DNA of 64,000 nt, from assembly GCF_023856365.1 (NCBI RefSeq), contig NC_064542.1:13864863-13928862 (forward strand), in the 5' to 3' direction. Below, in pieces: positions 1 to 13,000 of this stretch. A program made the translations under genes and the position numbers. The notes beneath the pieces were generated by a model. The model ran no database searches and was not told where the DNA came from. It was given only the letters and a program-made list of their open reading frames with translations. Within the stretch, counting starts at the first letter, position 1; each line of letters starts with the position of its first letter. The stretch comes from Brienomyrus brachyistius (Eukaryota > Chordata > Actinopteri > Osteoglossiformes > Mormyridae).

Positions 1-48
1 CACACACATACATATATATACACACACACATAAATATATATATATAGT
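1..48. repeat. (CA)n/(TA)n microsatellite
   Basis: The window opens inside an alternating purine-pyrimidine tract of CACACA and TATATA blocks. It is cut by the window edge. A short ACACA-type pentanucleotide run also occurs at about 259-285. No gene is visible between here and the ankrd46 promoter at 2.4 kb. Confidence 0.85.
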
Positions 49-1260
49 CGTGATGTCAGCAAGACACACTGTTGCTTTACTGAGCCTTCAAAACAAACTG
101 ACAACAATTCATCAGTGTTTCAGATTCCCTGTGAAAAGAGCAGTGAGCCATATTTCACTCAGCCTTGAAAAATCACATACAGACCTACCAACAAGCTATG
201 TGCTGACTGTCTGGAGAGTAACACGACCAAACTAATGTGACCTAGTGTGCACCTGGAGCACAACACAACACAACACAACACAATGCACACATACAGCCAA
301 AACATGGCTGCCAGAAACCTTTTTCTTATTTTTTCAGCCTGAAGGATCTGAACAGATGTTTTTAGACTTCTTGAAGGCTCACATTCCGATCCAGGGGGTA
401 CCACTATAGCCAATGTAAAGGCTGTGTTTTGGTGCTTTGTTGATATCACTGTGTAACGAACATTTAACTGTGCAACCACGTCTACCACAAATTAGGGGAA
501 GTAGTCCTTAAATTCAGTGGTGCTTTTAGAATATGAATACTGTATTTTCACCCTAGATACTATGGATATAGACTATGCATCAAACAACAGCAGAATTCTC
601 TTTTGTGATTGTGAAATTCCGTGTTCTGCTGTCATTCCTACTACCAGACTACAGTTTACCATACTTTTAACATGCACTTGGGCTAGATGTCAGAACTGGT
701 GAACAACCGTGTTCTTTTTTCACTATGCAATAAACTGAACTTGAAGTTTCAAAACTTTTCACAGACCATTACTTGCACTAAATGAACACAGTTAAACTGC
801 AATTCTATGGGTATATTTAAGCAATACTACTTAATTTTTCTAATAAACTATCGTCCAAAATGGAACATGGTTCAGGTGCTGCTGTATCGTCCCTAATATC
901 ACTATTTTTGTTTAAACTACAAAATATGAGCGTTATATGGAAATATGGATATTACATACCTGCAACACTTAATGTTTTGAATATGAATGGATAAAATAAT
1001 TTTAGTTGTGTGCATATATTCTAGTTTTGATGCAATGTGTGCACATTTTTGTGTGCATTATAGGGTAGGTCAGCATATTAAAATACATTTACTGAACTAG
1101 ATTTTAGGCCAAACATTCAAAATAACATTCATTTTGCAAACTGTACAGTAACATTCTATTGAACAATTTAAGTGTAAAAGGAAATGCAATTGAAGGAAGC
1201 ACAATTTGGGAATGAAATTGGCTCTTGTTCGTGAGTCGGGCCGAATGATTCAACTCAAAT

Positions 1261-1535
1261 GGGGCAGCATGGTGGTGCAGTGGTTAGCACTGTCACTGCA
1301 CACCTCTGGGACCCGGACTCAAGTCTCTGGCCAGGTTCCGTGTGTGGAGTTTGCATGTTCTCCCCATGTTGTTGCTGGCTTTCCTCCGGGTACTCTGTGT
1401 CCCCCAGTCCTAAAACCATGCCGAGGCTGATTGGAGTTGCTAAATTGTGTGTGCTGCGATTGGTTGGCACCTCATCCTGGTTGTTCCCTGCCTTGTGAGC
1501 CTGAATAGGATCAGCAGTTTGGAAAAAGGCTGGAT
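1261..1535 (+). repeat. SINE-like teleost dispersed repeat, copy 1
   Basis: The copy starts GGGGCAGCATGGTGGTGCAG and continues with the familiar teleost blocks GTGTGGAGTTTGCATGTTCTC, CTCCGGGTACTC and CCTGAATAGGATCAGC. This is the well-known fish repeat whose 3' end normally reads AATAGGATAAGCGG...ATGGATGG. A second full copy lies in reverse orientation at 63541-63769, and a 3'-end fragment lies at 51162-51232. ORFs across it are incidental. I recognised the family from memory and did not search for it. Confidence 0.8.
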
Positions 1536-2390
1536 GTGTTCGAATCACTGACTACAGTGGCCAAGAAAGCCCAGTGTATGTCAACATTAACACGATGCAA
1601 AAAGATGAGATGCAAAAATTCACATGTAAATGTTTTCTTTATATGTTGTGGTTTTTGCAAAACTGTATGTTCTTCCTTTGTATGTTCCATAAGGCCGGGT
1701 GATGTGGACCAAAAACCACACCAGTGCTTTTAGGCATATGATATTTTCTTATATTTTCTTTTAACCGCGTCCAACGTATTCTTTTAAATAAAAACCACAT
1801 GTGAGATATAACAAATGCTTTTATTAAAACAATGTGTGGGCTTCCTTACTTATTTGCAGATATACAACTTTTCAGTATATACATTTTCCGAACACAAGTC
1901 TAAGAATGAATACAAAGTGTATGCCTGTATCTGTAGCATGGGTTAAATAAAGCAACCACGACATAAAAGTGATTCACTCAACTATGTCCACTAACAGACT
2001 CATTCTGTCCTTTTATGACACTGCTCTCAAAATATACGGTGAAGGTTATTTTCTGTCGATAAACTAAAACCTACTTAACACGTGTTTTCTGAATTTGTAG
2101 CGCGTCAACACTAATCAGCTACCGTAGATATCGGTGTCAGAAGCACGTTGGCACGGAGCACATTAAGAAAACACATTAAGAGAACACAAGACATTTAAAA
2201 AAAATACATTTTTTTTTGTATTGATGTTTCTGTGTCGTCTTCATGTTATGCGTCTTCTTAATGTTTTTGCGTTGTTAATGTTGACGTGCTCTGGGCTTGC
2301 AGGGCCACCGTACCCATCACTATTAGGGAGAGTGGTAGGTATCACATTCTCGGTAATGACAACCCATTTGCTGACAGACAATAGGAATTA
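1536..2390. other. unassigned flank upstream of ankrd46
   Basis: AT-rich sequence without a recognisable exon. The short ORFs lack splice-site support and resemblance to any known family. I see nothing supportable apart from possible distal promoter sequence near the 3' end. Confidence 0.5.
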
Positions 2391-2394
2391 ATAA

Positions 2395-2566
2395 TCACGT
2401 GACTTTAACGCGGCCTTCTGCCGTAAAGCAGGTCGACTCTGCCGTAAAGTCAGAGCCCGGATCGCTAGTGCGCTGCTTCGTCGACAAAAACAACAACAGC
2501 AGCAGCATCTGGGAGACAGAAAGGGGCTGGACTTTGATTTTCGTCTGGTCGGGAACACTCAAACAG
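2395..2566 (+). promoter_or_regulatory. ankrd46: ankrd46 promoter and non-coding exon 1
   Basis: This CpG-containing block sits about 1 kb upstream of the first ankrd46 coding exon. It begins with a TCACGTGAC E-box (2395-2403), the USF/MITF/TFEB-type core CACGTG. It ends in a good splice donor, AACAG|GTAAAT, with the exon ending at 2566. The 11-bp word CTGCCGTAAAG occurs twice just after the E-box. A non-coding first exon spliced to the exon at 3625 fits the ankrd46 gene structure. The exact transcription start cannot be read from sequence. Confidence 0.55.
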
Positions 2567-3624
2567 GTAAATATCCATATATAAATGGATCTTTTACTTA
2601 ATCGCAGGTAAGGTTTATATGAAAAATGCATATCACTCTTGTTGTTTTCAGTTTAGCTAGTTGGTGTTTTACAACGCTGGGCAGGATAAACTGCCTAAAG
2701 TACCATTAGATAAGATGCCGGGGCAAGTTTAGCGGTTTTAGATTGCTGTTGAACAACTCGGTATCGCAATAGCTTATTATATACACATGACTTTGAGAAG
2801 TGACAACCCAGGCTGCGAGGTGCAATCGCTGCAAACTGCCCGATGGTACAATCAAACCTTCGGCAATCAAGCTAGCTAGCTAACATTTATTTGTAGATGC
2901 TAGTTGAACATTGTGCATTGCAGGCTAGTTTGACATTACGAGGGGCTTGATGAATTGCCGAATATGTCTGACAGCGTATCGATGAATAGTAAGTAATTAC
3001 TTCTATGCAAACCTGCGATTCACTGTGCCTTTACTGTCTATATACTTACTCGTGCATTTAAACGTTGAGAGTTCGTGTCGTGTTTGTTAGTATTTTGTAT
3101 TTCATTGGATTTAATTAGACCACCTTTTAAGTACCTAGATAGAGGTATTTGGCGACTTATGCTAAAACATAGTAAATTAAAAAGCTGTAGAATACCACCG
3201 CTGTATAATGAATGTACATGTATGCGTATCTGCCTGAGAGTAAATGACAACGGATGAATATCTAAAATTAATTTCAGCAACAACAAAAAAGAAACTTATA
3301 TTGGTGTCACTTATTCGTCCTTGAGATGAGCTAGCAAGCTCCTCTTTTTTAAGGTTATGTAAGTTGCTTGAATTAAAAGAAAATCTTTAAATTAAACGTT
3401 GATACGAGTTTTAATTTTCTGTCTGTCCATGAGTGTTTTCTGAATGCTACTTTATTATAATTGCAAAATAAGTAATTTTGTAATTTTATTACACCACCTT
3501 TCGTATAATAACACATGTTGCACAATGTGTGTTAATTTAAAGTGTTGTGTAATGTGCGTGAATTGCAGTATAAACCTCAGTAGTTCTCAGCTTATTAGTG
3601 GAGTGGTTTTCCAACCCCCTTTAG

Positions 3625-3967
3625 GTACCCTGGACTTTTCAGAGACCCACTCGGACATGTCGTATGTCTTCATCAATGACTCCTCGCAGTGCAGCGTGCC
3701 GCTGCTACAGGCCTGCATCGATGGCGACCTGAGCTACGCAAAGCGGCTGCTGGAGACGGGCTGTGACCCCAACATCCGCGACAGTCGGGGCCGTACTGGC
3801 CTGCACCTGGCCGCTGCCCGGGGCAATGTGGAGATCTGCCGATTCCTGCACAAGTTTGGCGCCGACCTGCTGGCCACTGATTACCAGGGCAACACTGCGC
3901 TGCACCTGTGCGGCCACGTGGATACCATCCAGTTCTTGGTGTCCAACGGCCTGAAAATCGACATCTG
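3625..3967 (+). CDS. ankrd46: ankrd46 first coding exon (ankyrin repeats)
   Basis: The acceptor is CCCCCTTTAG and the donor is ATCTG|GTCAGT. There are 32 nt of 5'UTR before the ATG at 3657. The exon carries 103 codons plus two bases; the split codon TG|T restores the Cys of KIDIC. The longer reading frame that opens at 3444 runs through the intron and is not the real start. Confidence 0.93.
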
Positions 3968-5391
3968 GTCAGTGTTTTGTTACCTTTTTAAAACAATGTC
4001 TAAATATCCTCAGGTAAAGGTTATTCTGAAGTTAAGTAGGGTCATTAAACAAAATGTATCAGTTAATTAAAGCAAAAATGCATTGCAAGCTAATTCTAAA
4101 AAGAGCACAGCCAAGAACCAGCTAGGAAAAGTGACACATGGAGTGAGAGAGTGAATTAAAGGTTCCTCAGAAGGCAATTTTTCAGAACTCTGTTTCTGTT
4201 GTGTGTTGTGTACAGTAACCATAACGGGTCGACGCCGCTGGTGCTGGCGAAGAGGAGGGGCGTGAACAAGGATGCCATCCGCCTCCTGGAGGGTCTGGAG
4301 GAGCAGGAAGTGAAGGGCTTCAACCGCGGGGCGCATTCCAAACTGGAGACCATGCAGATGGCGGAGAGCGAGAGGTGAGCATCAGCTCACAGCTGCAGAG
4401 TTTGGAACAGGGGCTGAAGGTTGCATGTGCAATAGGACTCCCCAGCTGCCGGTGACAGGTTCTGCCCAGTTAGCAAAATTTCACAGATGTGGAACTGGGT
4501 CTCAAAATTAAATGCGTAACGCAGAAGCTGCACTTACAATAAGTAAAGTCAAATGCATCTTTTTCCCATTTAAACTAATGTTTTATGATGTAGTGTAAAC
4601 ATAAAATGTGCTTCGTTGTTGCCTTGAGGGATGCCCAAACAGGATTCACTATTTATAGTGAATGACACACGCAATTAAAATACAGGTAGCCATGGCAACT
4701 AGTTTCCAACATGCATATGTTAATTTCACTGGTTACTGATCTACAGGTGAGGACTTGAATAGCAGGTAGGACTTGCTATTTGGCACGCATGGGTGTGTCA
4801 CAGAGAGACGAATGGCTGAGCTCATCACTCATGTGCTCATTACACGGGAATGTTGATTATATGACTGAGACAGTGTGTTAAAGGGTGGTTTAGTCTGATG
4901 TGTCCAAGGATGTACGCAGGGGTGGGGCCACTGGAGCGCTGGTCCCAGCTGAAAGCTGATTGGCCCCCATAATGTCCTCTCCCCTGTCAGTCACCGATTC
5001 AAAGCATATCATTGGCTAATGATAAGGTTGGCCCCTTAAATGAATTAGGGTCCCTCATATGCCCCCAACATTAAAAACACCTAGAATTGGCGCTGAATGT
5101 GCCCGTGCATGACTGTGTGTGTTATATGAATGGCCTCCTCAGCTGATAGCCCCTCATCCCCGTTGTCTACGCAGTGCTATGGAGAGCCACTCCCTGCTCA
5201 ACCCCAACCTGCAGAACAGCGAGGGCGTACTGTCCAGCTTCCGCACCACCTGGCAGGAGTTCGTCGAGGACCTGGGTTTCTGGAGAGTTCTGCTCCTGCT
5301 GGTGGTCATCGCTTTGCTCTCCCTGGGCATCGCTTACTACGTCAGCGGGGTGCTGCCCTTCGCTGCCAACCAGCTGGAGCTGGTGCACTGA
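3657..5391 (+). CDS. ankrd46: Ankyrin repeat domain-containing protein 46 (Ankrd46)
   Basis: Three coding exons: 3657-3967, 4216-4374 and 5175-5391. They join in phase 2 at both junctions to give 687 nt, or 228 aa plus stop. The start is the ATG in exon 3625-3967 (acceptor TTTAG at 3624), giving MSYVFINDSSQ, which is the start known in vertebrate ANKRD46. Residues about 11-110 hold the ankyrin repeats (PLLQACIDGDLSYAKRLLE, then DSRGRTGLHLAAARGNVEI, then DYQGNTALHLCGHVDT). The third exon encodes a conserved FRTTWQEFVEDLGFWR segment followed by one hydrophobic helix (about residues 193-215, VLLLLVVIALLSLGIAYYV) and a short tail ending LVH. The length matches the family. The protein is a small C-terminally anchored membrane protein whose biochemical role is not established. 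Codons are strongly GC-ending compared with the AT-rich introns. The identification is secure from near-identity to the human protein as I recall it. Confidence 0.96.
4216..4374 (+). CDS. ankrd46: ankrd46 second coding exon
   Basis: The acceptor is GTGTACAG and the donor is GAGAG|GTGAGC. The exon encodes the end of the ankyrin stack and a linker (NHNGSTPLVLAKRRGVNKDA to LETMQMAESE). This exon was found from splice sites and homology, because no start codon opens this frame. Confidence 0.92.
4913..5070 (+). repeat. dispersed repeat family A, copy 1 (intron of ankrd46)
   Basis: Shares the blocks ACGCAGGGGTG, GGTCCCAGCTGAAAGCTGAT and TGAATTAnG..TCCCTC with the copy at 34240-34410. The CAGGGG start is reminiscent of hAT-type ends, but I cannot pair two termini. 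It is probably a non-autonomous DNA-transposon fragment. Confidence 0.6.
5175..5391 (+). CDS. ankrd46: ankrd46 last coding exon (membrane anchor)
   Basis: The acceptor is GTCTACGCAG. AG from the previous exon plus T gives Ser, then AMESHSLLNPNLQ as in other vertebrates. The exon carries the predicted transmembrane helix and stops at TGA 5389-5391. The G+C-rich sequence throws open several false frames on both strands. Confidence 0.94.
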
Positions 5392-7046
5392 GGGAGGAGA
5401 TGGAAGGAGCAGGGTTTGGAGGATGGCTGGCGGGGCTAGGAAGTGGCCCTAGGAGGAGAGGGGTGTGGGGGCTCATACGGGTCAGGCATTTGCTTTATTT
5501 TTCCATTAGAAAATCACGATTTTCGAGTCTTCATACTCACCACCTCCCTCCATTCTACTTCCCATCGCCATAGCGATTATCACACTAATGGTGTTCACTT
5601 GGTGAAACAGACGGGATCTAGAGAGCCAAGCTGTGCCCTAACAAAGGTCTGCTTCACAGGACCTCACTGTCACATTATTCATACCCCGGTACCAGTATCA
5701 AGCTCCTCCATTCATATTAACCAGCTCAGCACTGAACTGGCCAGTATTCACCCATCATGTATGATTAATTGAACATTTCTAGGTAAAGTATCACCCCGCA
5801 AATGAATATTTAATACATTTTTAAAACCATTTCAGGTTATCTAATGTCAAACACTCTTCAGATATTGTAATTAGTTCTCGAATGCCAAGAAGGAAACCAT
5901 TGGTCGATCTTTTGTGATTTAATACCAAGTGACTTCCATTTCGTTTGTTTGAAGGAAAGCTCTAACCGATCCCATTTTTATTTGTTCTGTTTTAGTTATA
6001 TCATTCCGGTGCTTGTTTTGAACTATATTATACTGTATAGTATAAACTTGGGTGATAACAGATTTAAATGATTAATTACTCACATCTGTTTTCTGCCCTT
6101 CTGTTACAAGGCACCTCTGTGAGTCTTGCACTTGTTTGTTAATTTAATGTTTCCCACTGTTTCTAAGCTCCTGTTTCTGGCAGTTTTCTTTTCACTGTAT
6201 ATTTCCCTTTAAATACAGGAAGCAGCTACATGCAACAGGCAGTTAAGCCTCAAATGTAGAGTGATAGGGGTCAAATGTGTGTCTCTGTTAAGCTCATTTG
6301 CCGGTGGATCAGACCTAACAGCGCTGGCTACAGGTGCATGGCCAGTTTGCATACACAGCCAGAAGGTTAGTAAAGGAAGCGTGTTTGTCCTCTCATGAGA
6401 TGCTCAGAGCTGCTGTTCGTATCGCAGCAGCAACCGGGCCACCTTCATCGTCCAGTGGGATCATTCGGCCTAAAGTAGTGAACACTGACCAAATTTCCCA
6501 TTGAAGGGTAACAGATCGGTAGTTAACCTGTTATGTCTGTTGCTTTAAGATATATATGAGTAGGGTTAATGTAAATTCAGTAGAATCGTTTCATTTTGTA
6601 CATAGTTGTGCTTCACATTTCTGACAGTGTTACTGTGTGTTCTAGGGTCAAATTAATGTATGAAGCATTAAACATTCAGTCTTTCCCTGTATTTTTTTTT
6701 TTTTTTTGTTCTCAAATTTTTTTCGGTTCTTTTCCAGGAATGCCAGTGTTCTGTACCAGTACCTTGTGAAGAACCTTAATTTTGAAGCATACTTTTATTC
6801 AAACGGCCTCTGAAGAAGTGCAAACGCCCACAGCGGTTTTAATCCCTGTTTTCAATCTAAGTACATCTTTTTTCAATCTAGACAGCTAACTAACTGTTAG
6901 TTGGACTGAATTTGACTTTGTACTCAAGCACAGCTAGCCACACTACATAGATTGCTGGCTCACTCACTTAACTAATTATGATTAATCATGGCGTAATATT
7001 TCAGAATGATTTGAATCTAAGTATGTTTAATTTTGTATTGAATAAA
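5392..7046 (+). other. ankrd46: ankrd46 3'UTR
   Basis: AT-rich non-coding sequence following the stop codon. It ends with a canonical AATAAA polyadenylation signal at 7041-7046. It contains a T15-T16 run near 6690. No repeat family or second gene was recognised. Earlier minor signals may exist. Confidence 0.55.
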
Positions 7047-10000
7047 CAAAGTGCCAGTTGGTGGAATAGTTGCATGGATCAGTATGGAAGCCTTGTGTGA
7101 AGCTGAAGACCTTATCCATGTATCCTGTAGTGACTGCGCCTTGGTTACCAAGCTCTGTTTAAGTTTTACTATGAGTAAAAGTTTAATTGCTTGTCATGTT
7201 GACTCAGTTTGTCTGTCTTTTTCTGGTGCTAGCTGGAGCTGATGAATGTTGTGCCAAAGTCTGCAGGACATCAGTCATACGTGGCAGTTGTAGCCGATGG
7301 TTTATTTTCCTCTGCAATTACTTCATATTTCATAGTTCATTCAAACATCATGACCTGCTACCATGGCCTGAGTGGCGGTTAGGCTAATATTAGCATAAAA
7401 CGTATACAGGTAGTTTAGATTTTGTCATTCTACCGCCCACTTTTATGCTTTTGAAGACATCGAGTCAGATGCTGTTATCATTTATAGAGATGAAGGGTTG
7501 TATTGATTTTTTTTGGCTAGGCCTTTATACCTTGTGATAGAAAAGTATTGAAAAAGGGGTGGGGGGGATGAAAACAGAATGAGCATAAAAATAAAAGATG
7601 ACAGAATGAAAGCTATAAGCGGTGTGATTCTCAGCTGCTTCTCATCCTCGGGGTTTAGGCTCTTGCCAAATGTGACTAGAGTCTTAATCCTCCCAGACAG
7701 ACCAACCTGCCTGCCTCTTGGGCAAAATCTCCTTGTTACTAATAATATACAGTGTTGAGCTGAGCTTTAGCTATGTGTGGTTTCTTTTTAAAGATGTCTT
7801 TTTATAGCACATTGTATTTTACACCAAAATGATAGAACCACAAGTAACTGTAATATTTACATTGACTTGGGGTCATATGCAGTATGCAGTAAATCAATGC
7901 CAGTTGTGGCTTTGCCAGTAAAGCTGTAAGGGGGGGGGGGACTGCTAACAGTTGCCATCTGCCACTGTGGGTCCACATGTCCCTCTGATGCTATACCACG
8001 CCACATGGTTTGCCCTGAGCCATGGCAGTAATCGCGATAACCACTGCAGAGCCTATGCGTGACTTTGAGTTAAAGCCCTCTGCTGCCCTCTATTGGGGAA
8101 CTCGGCGTCCCACTAGTACGCACCACTGAGTAGCCGCCAAACAGAAGTACGGCTGGCGGTTCCAGGCGAGACGTTTAGGTTACGTACTGTACATGGCTCC
8201 CTGCGGATGACGTCTGAATCATGTTAAACAGGTGACACCAGCTGCAGAATCTGTAATTATTACTCAATAGGGTGGATTAATTTTCCTTGAAGTTTGTTTG
8301 ATGAGATCCTGCAAAAGTGTAATCCTCAGAATGAGGAAGTTTTTTTTTTAACACAGACCTACTAAGAAATTTAGAATGTGAAACAGTCTAAATGTTACTA
8401 GATATTACACAATGTTTATATGAAGCATACCTCTATATAACTATTATGATTGTTTAATACATTTTAATTCTTGAAGAAAAAAAACATTCTAAATTGAAAG
8501 TTTTATTGATCCTCATATTGGGATATCTTTGCCAGGATCAGAGATACAATTGCAGGATCATATATCTTTATTGTATCAATTTTGACCACAATACATTACA
8601 TCATACATTTTACCCAGCAATTCCCATTTTTGCCACAAGGTGGCAGCATATTTAGATGCAAATGTTTTAGCATGGAGAGCTGGTTAGGGTTGCCAGCATT
8701 GTCTGTAGTGCAGGGTGGAGTACAGGCCAGGAAGGAATGCTGTGTGTCCAGCTGCCAACTTTGGGAGGAGGGAGAGTTACTATGATGCATTCAAAGCCTC
8801 CTGTGTTGGTACTGGGACCTTTCGGCTCCCACAGCCTGGGTGTGGGATGAAGGTGATGAGTAGCTGGTGATTACATCCACTCAGGTTTCTTCCTGTGTGT
8901 GGCACACTACCCATGAACACTGCAATTGTGTTTTTTTCTTTTTTTAACTTTATCAGGTTTTTAAGTTCATTGTTACAGAATGTTCTGTGTTTCTTGAGGG
9001 GGGTGGAGGGTGGGGGTTGTTTTTTAGAAGTCCTGGAACTCCCTGGAACCAACAGGTCATATTCAATTGCTGCACAAAGGTTGGAGATATGTGTAACAAT
9101 GAAGACCTACAATCTAGCCACTGAAGCATAAGAAATGATAATGTATTAAGACGACAATATTTGGTTACACGTCTGATTCTTAGCCTGCAGGGTTTGAACT
9201 GATGAGCGATTGCAGGTAGCCATACTGGGGTAGCCATACTGGGATTCTGCCCCAGTGTCACGGAGGAGGAGTCAGCGGCGATGGCTGCGACATGCAGAGT
9301 AAGACGAGATACAGACTCCCAAAAGGTAGATGTTGATAACATTAGCATAAGCAACAATATTCATGAGTGTTGTATCCGATTCACCAAAGCTAGCAGGGTT
9401 AATTAAGCCCCCTTGGTGGGAAGGAACAGAGGCTACATTATTTGTGCAGGGCTGTGTGGTGGGTTGAGATAGCCTATTGATTTGTCTCCATGCTGAGCTA
9501 GTGCCTACCCCTGAGTATTGCGCTTTCAGCCTGAGCGAATTGTATTGAGGACGGGGATTGAGAAAAGGGGTGGGGGGGGGGGGGGAGTTAAAATGATTCC
9601 ATGGGCCCCTGAGTGACAGGGGTCTTAAAATTTTTGGGATTGGTCTGGGATGGGGGCCCAGTATGATATGTTTTCATGGGCTCAAAAATCTCTACTAGCA
9701 CCTCAGACTGAAGGATTCAGAACCTCAGACCTTCTGATTGTATCAAAGTCCGACCTGGAAAAAGGAACATTTGAATATTTGTTTAGCCATTTAAGATATC
9801 AAACATAATTGATGATAATTTTGACTTATATGTAAAGCATTAAGGTCACAAAAATAAATAGCAAACATGATCCCTTTTGTGATGTGTTCTAGAAATAGAA
9901 TAGGCTATTTGGAATTTAAAAATAGAATATTGGCCTTTTGGTTAACAGATTATTGATGTTATAGGTATTCTGGAAGCCATAGCGAATGGACAAAGATTTT

Positions 10001-13000
10001 CATGTAGTCCTTGTGGAAAGGTTTAACCTTTTGTTCCAGTATTTCCCATAGAAATTCATTCTGAGCAAAATGGATGTTGTGGTAACATTAGTCTGTATCA
10101 CACGTTTTTACGCATAAATAGCTGCCCTGTGTTGGGTTATGCATCCCTGCTCTCTGACCCCCACCAAACCCTGAGCCCTGCTCTGTTGCCTTACACTTGT
10201 CCCGGTGGGACTACTCTTTGTCTGGAATCGATTTGTTTATGAACCTGTAAAAGCTACAAAAGAAACAAACAAAAAAATAATAATGGCAAGAAGGATGCAT
10301 AGTGGTTGAAGTCCCTGTTGACCTTTTGGTGAATTACAGGCAAAAGTGGTAGCGAATGAATGCAGAATGTGAACCAGATGAGAATTTTATTTCCCAGTAA
10401 TTGTGTATAGGTGCTTTCCAGGTAATAATATGAAAATTGTCACTTCACTGAATAAACTGATCATGTCATATCCAGCTAGAAAATCTTGTCATTATACATC
10501 TTATCAAGATACAACACCCTTTATACTTTAGTAAACACAGCATGGTGCTTTCATTTTATGAGACTTAGTTACAATTTACCCTTAATTAGCTCATCCAACC
10601 AAACACCTGCTCTGTCTTCAACAGTTTTCCCTCGGCCGGTCTCTTTCTGGGATACTCTCGTATTTTTGCACTTGCCTTTTGATTTGAATAGCTCCCTTAA
10701 TAGATTGCTAACTTGCACTCGTTACCGGTTGCTCACTTGAAGCTCAGCCTAGCTGCACTCACACCTGTTTGGCTCCTTGGCAGCTGCGTACTTGTAAAGT
10801 GCTATCTGCCTCACTTGTAGGCCTCATGAGACAAAGCTTCTGCTAAATCAATCAATGCAGAGCTAAAATGTTATATTTTGTAGAATTAGATTATGGTATT
10901 GATTGAATACAACCCCAGTCACCGTCTTTGGGTCTGGAATTATCCAGTCACATCAATTCTTTTGTCATTATGCCACCTTTCACTCAACACAGGTCAATAA
11001 AATGTGTCACGCCCACTTTCGGGATGAGATCGGTCTGAGATGATCTACACGAAGCTGTGGTTTGCTCTCATGCCGTCTGCCTGCTGCCCCGTCACTGTAA
11101 GCACTTCTTCTCCCTACTACCTCTGGAATTTGGATCTGCATCGGTCGCACATACACATTTAGATTTTTTCGAGCAGCCGCTTTCTCACCGGTGGGACATC
11201 ATTACCTGCTGGCGCCTTTGGGGGCTTGTTTTGGATTGGGGGAGTCTTGGTGGCGGAACGTGAGCAATTAATACAGAGGAAATGCTGATTTGGATACATT
11301 TCTCTGTGTGAAACTGGACTGTTACATAGTGAAAGCAGAAAGGGCACCAAGGGGAATTTGGCAGTAAAACAGAAAGGGGGACTGAGGGGTGGAGAGTCTA
11401 GCAGGGAACAATGGAAATTAATGAATGATTCTCCAAGAGGACATTTGCCAGGCCGAAGTAAAAGCAGAAAAACAAGGGGGGAGGAGGAGGCAGAAGAAAC
11501 CTCCTCTGTCAGCACTGACAGGCTCCACTCTGTCCTGCTCATTAGAGCTCGTGAACAGAATCTGGCACCGAGCTGCAACTCGAACTGTAAAAGAAAAAGC
11601 TGAACTGCTGGGGGTCATTTTCTTGTAAACTTGACTTCCTGTTTCCTATTCCCAGCCGCAGTATCAGGGAGAGAGTCGGGGAGGTGGGGGCTCGCCCTGC
11701 TACCTTGGAAGGGAGGGTTATTTTGTTACTTAAAAAATAAATAAAATAAATACATTTAAAACAGTAGGTATTTTCTAACAGCGGAATAAGCCAACTGGTC
11801 ACTATAGAGATTCATAAACAGTCTTAAAGAGAAACCCCAGTACTTTACATTGTCTCCGCTGTCTGACTCATGTTGTTCCTGTTTCTGGTTGGCTAAAACT
11901 CACCTTGTGTGATGTTTGTAGCTGCGCCTCCATGCTAGGGACTACTGCTGTAATATATCTCCCCAATGCTGGATTCAAATAGCGGCCGGAAGGCTGCTTC
12001 CATCCTGGTAAAACCACGTGAAGCTTCTCAGAGCTCCTTCCTTTTTATTAATCCATTAGTGTCTATGCTACATACAGTGTGATTTGCTACAACCCTTCAA
12101 TCTTCTGTCCTATTATGGTTATTCCTGCTCTTTGCCACACCCCTAACTGCCATGTCCTCTCATTGTTTTTTCCAAAGGATGTCCCAGTCGGCCACATGAG
12201 CCCGTCATCTGGATTCCAACCAATTAAATATGAAATGAGGCATTAAAATTCACAGTAGGTGGGACTTTTGTGAGCTGCCAATCACAGGCTGGTTTTATCC
12301 CACAATAATCAACAGAGTAACCAATAGAAACTGGATAACATCAGTGACTGACAGCACACACACCCCTCTATCCTAACTTTTTGTGCCTCATTTCTCTGAT
12401 CACCATTGTCCACACAATTACATTCGTGTTCAGGGTGCAAAAGTGGTTCAAACCTGAGATACCAATGCCATCGCTCTTGCCCTCAAAGGCAGTGGTGCAT
12501 TCACAGCTCCTTTCACATTATAGCATGCACATTTGTTTTCATAGATGTTTTGGATAAGATTACACAGGTGCTCTGGGTCAAACAGCACTCATTCCTTCGT
12601 GATGTTGTTTCAACGTCCCTTAAAGCACTGGGAGCACAAGGCTACTTTAGAAACTTTAATATGCCAATGAGACACTTGGGAAATGAGACTGAAAGAGGAG
12701 CTTTATGTCAACCAAGTACTTGTAGCTTATAGGTGAAAAGTCTTTGTAATCAAATTACAATTTTGTGTTTTTATCTTTGTAAGATAAAATGTATTATTTT
12801 GTTGTGTAGTTGATGCATATCCAAATCCCGCTGAGTAACAGCAGCTTCCCAGCTGGGATTTGATCCACTTCCTCACCTTCTAGGTTACCTGCTGCCTCTG
12901 CTGCAGATCGCATTCATGCTGCAGGATACCTAATCCACAGGTTGCTGATTTGACTCTGAAGCCCGTAAAGAATTAGCGGGGTTCACAGGCATGCTAATGT

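Noticed and set aside
5130..5573. 147-aa plus-strand ORF overlapping ankrd46
   Set aside because: Frame-shifted shadow of the last ankrd46 coding exon, continuing into 3'UTR.
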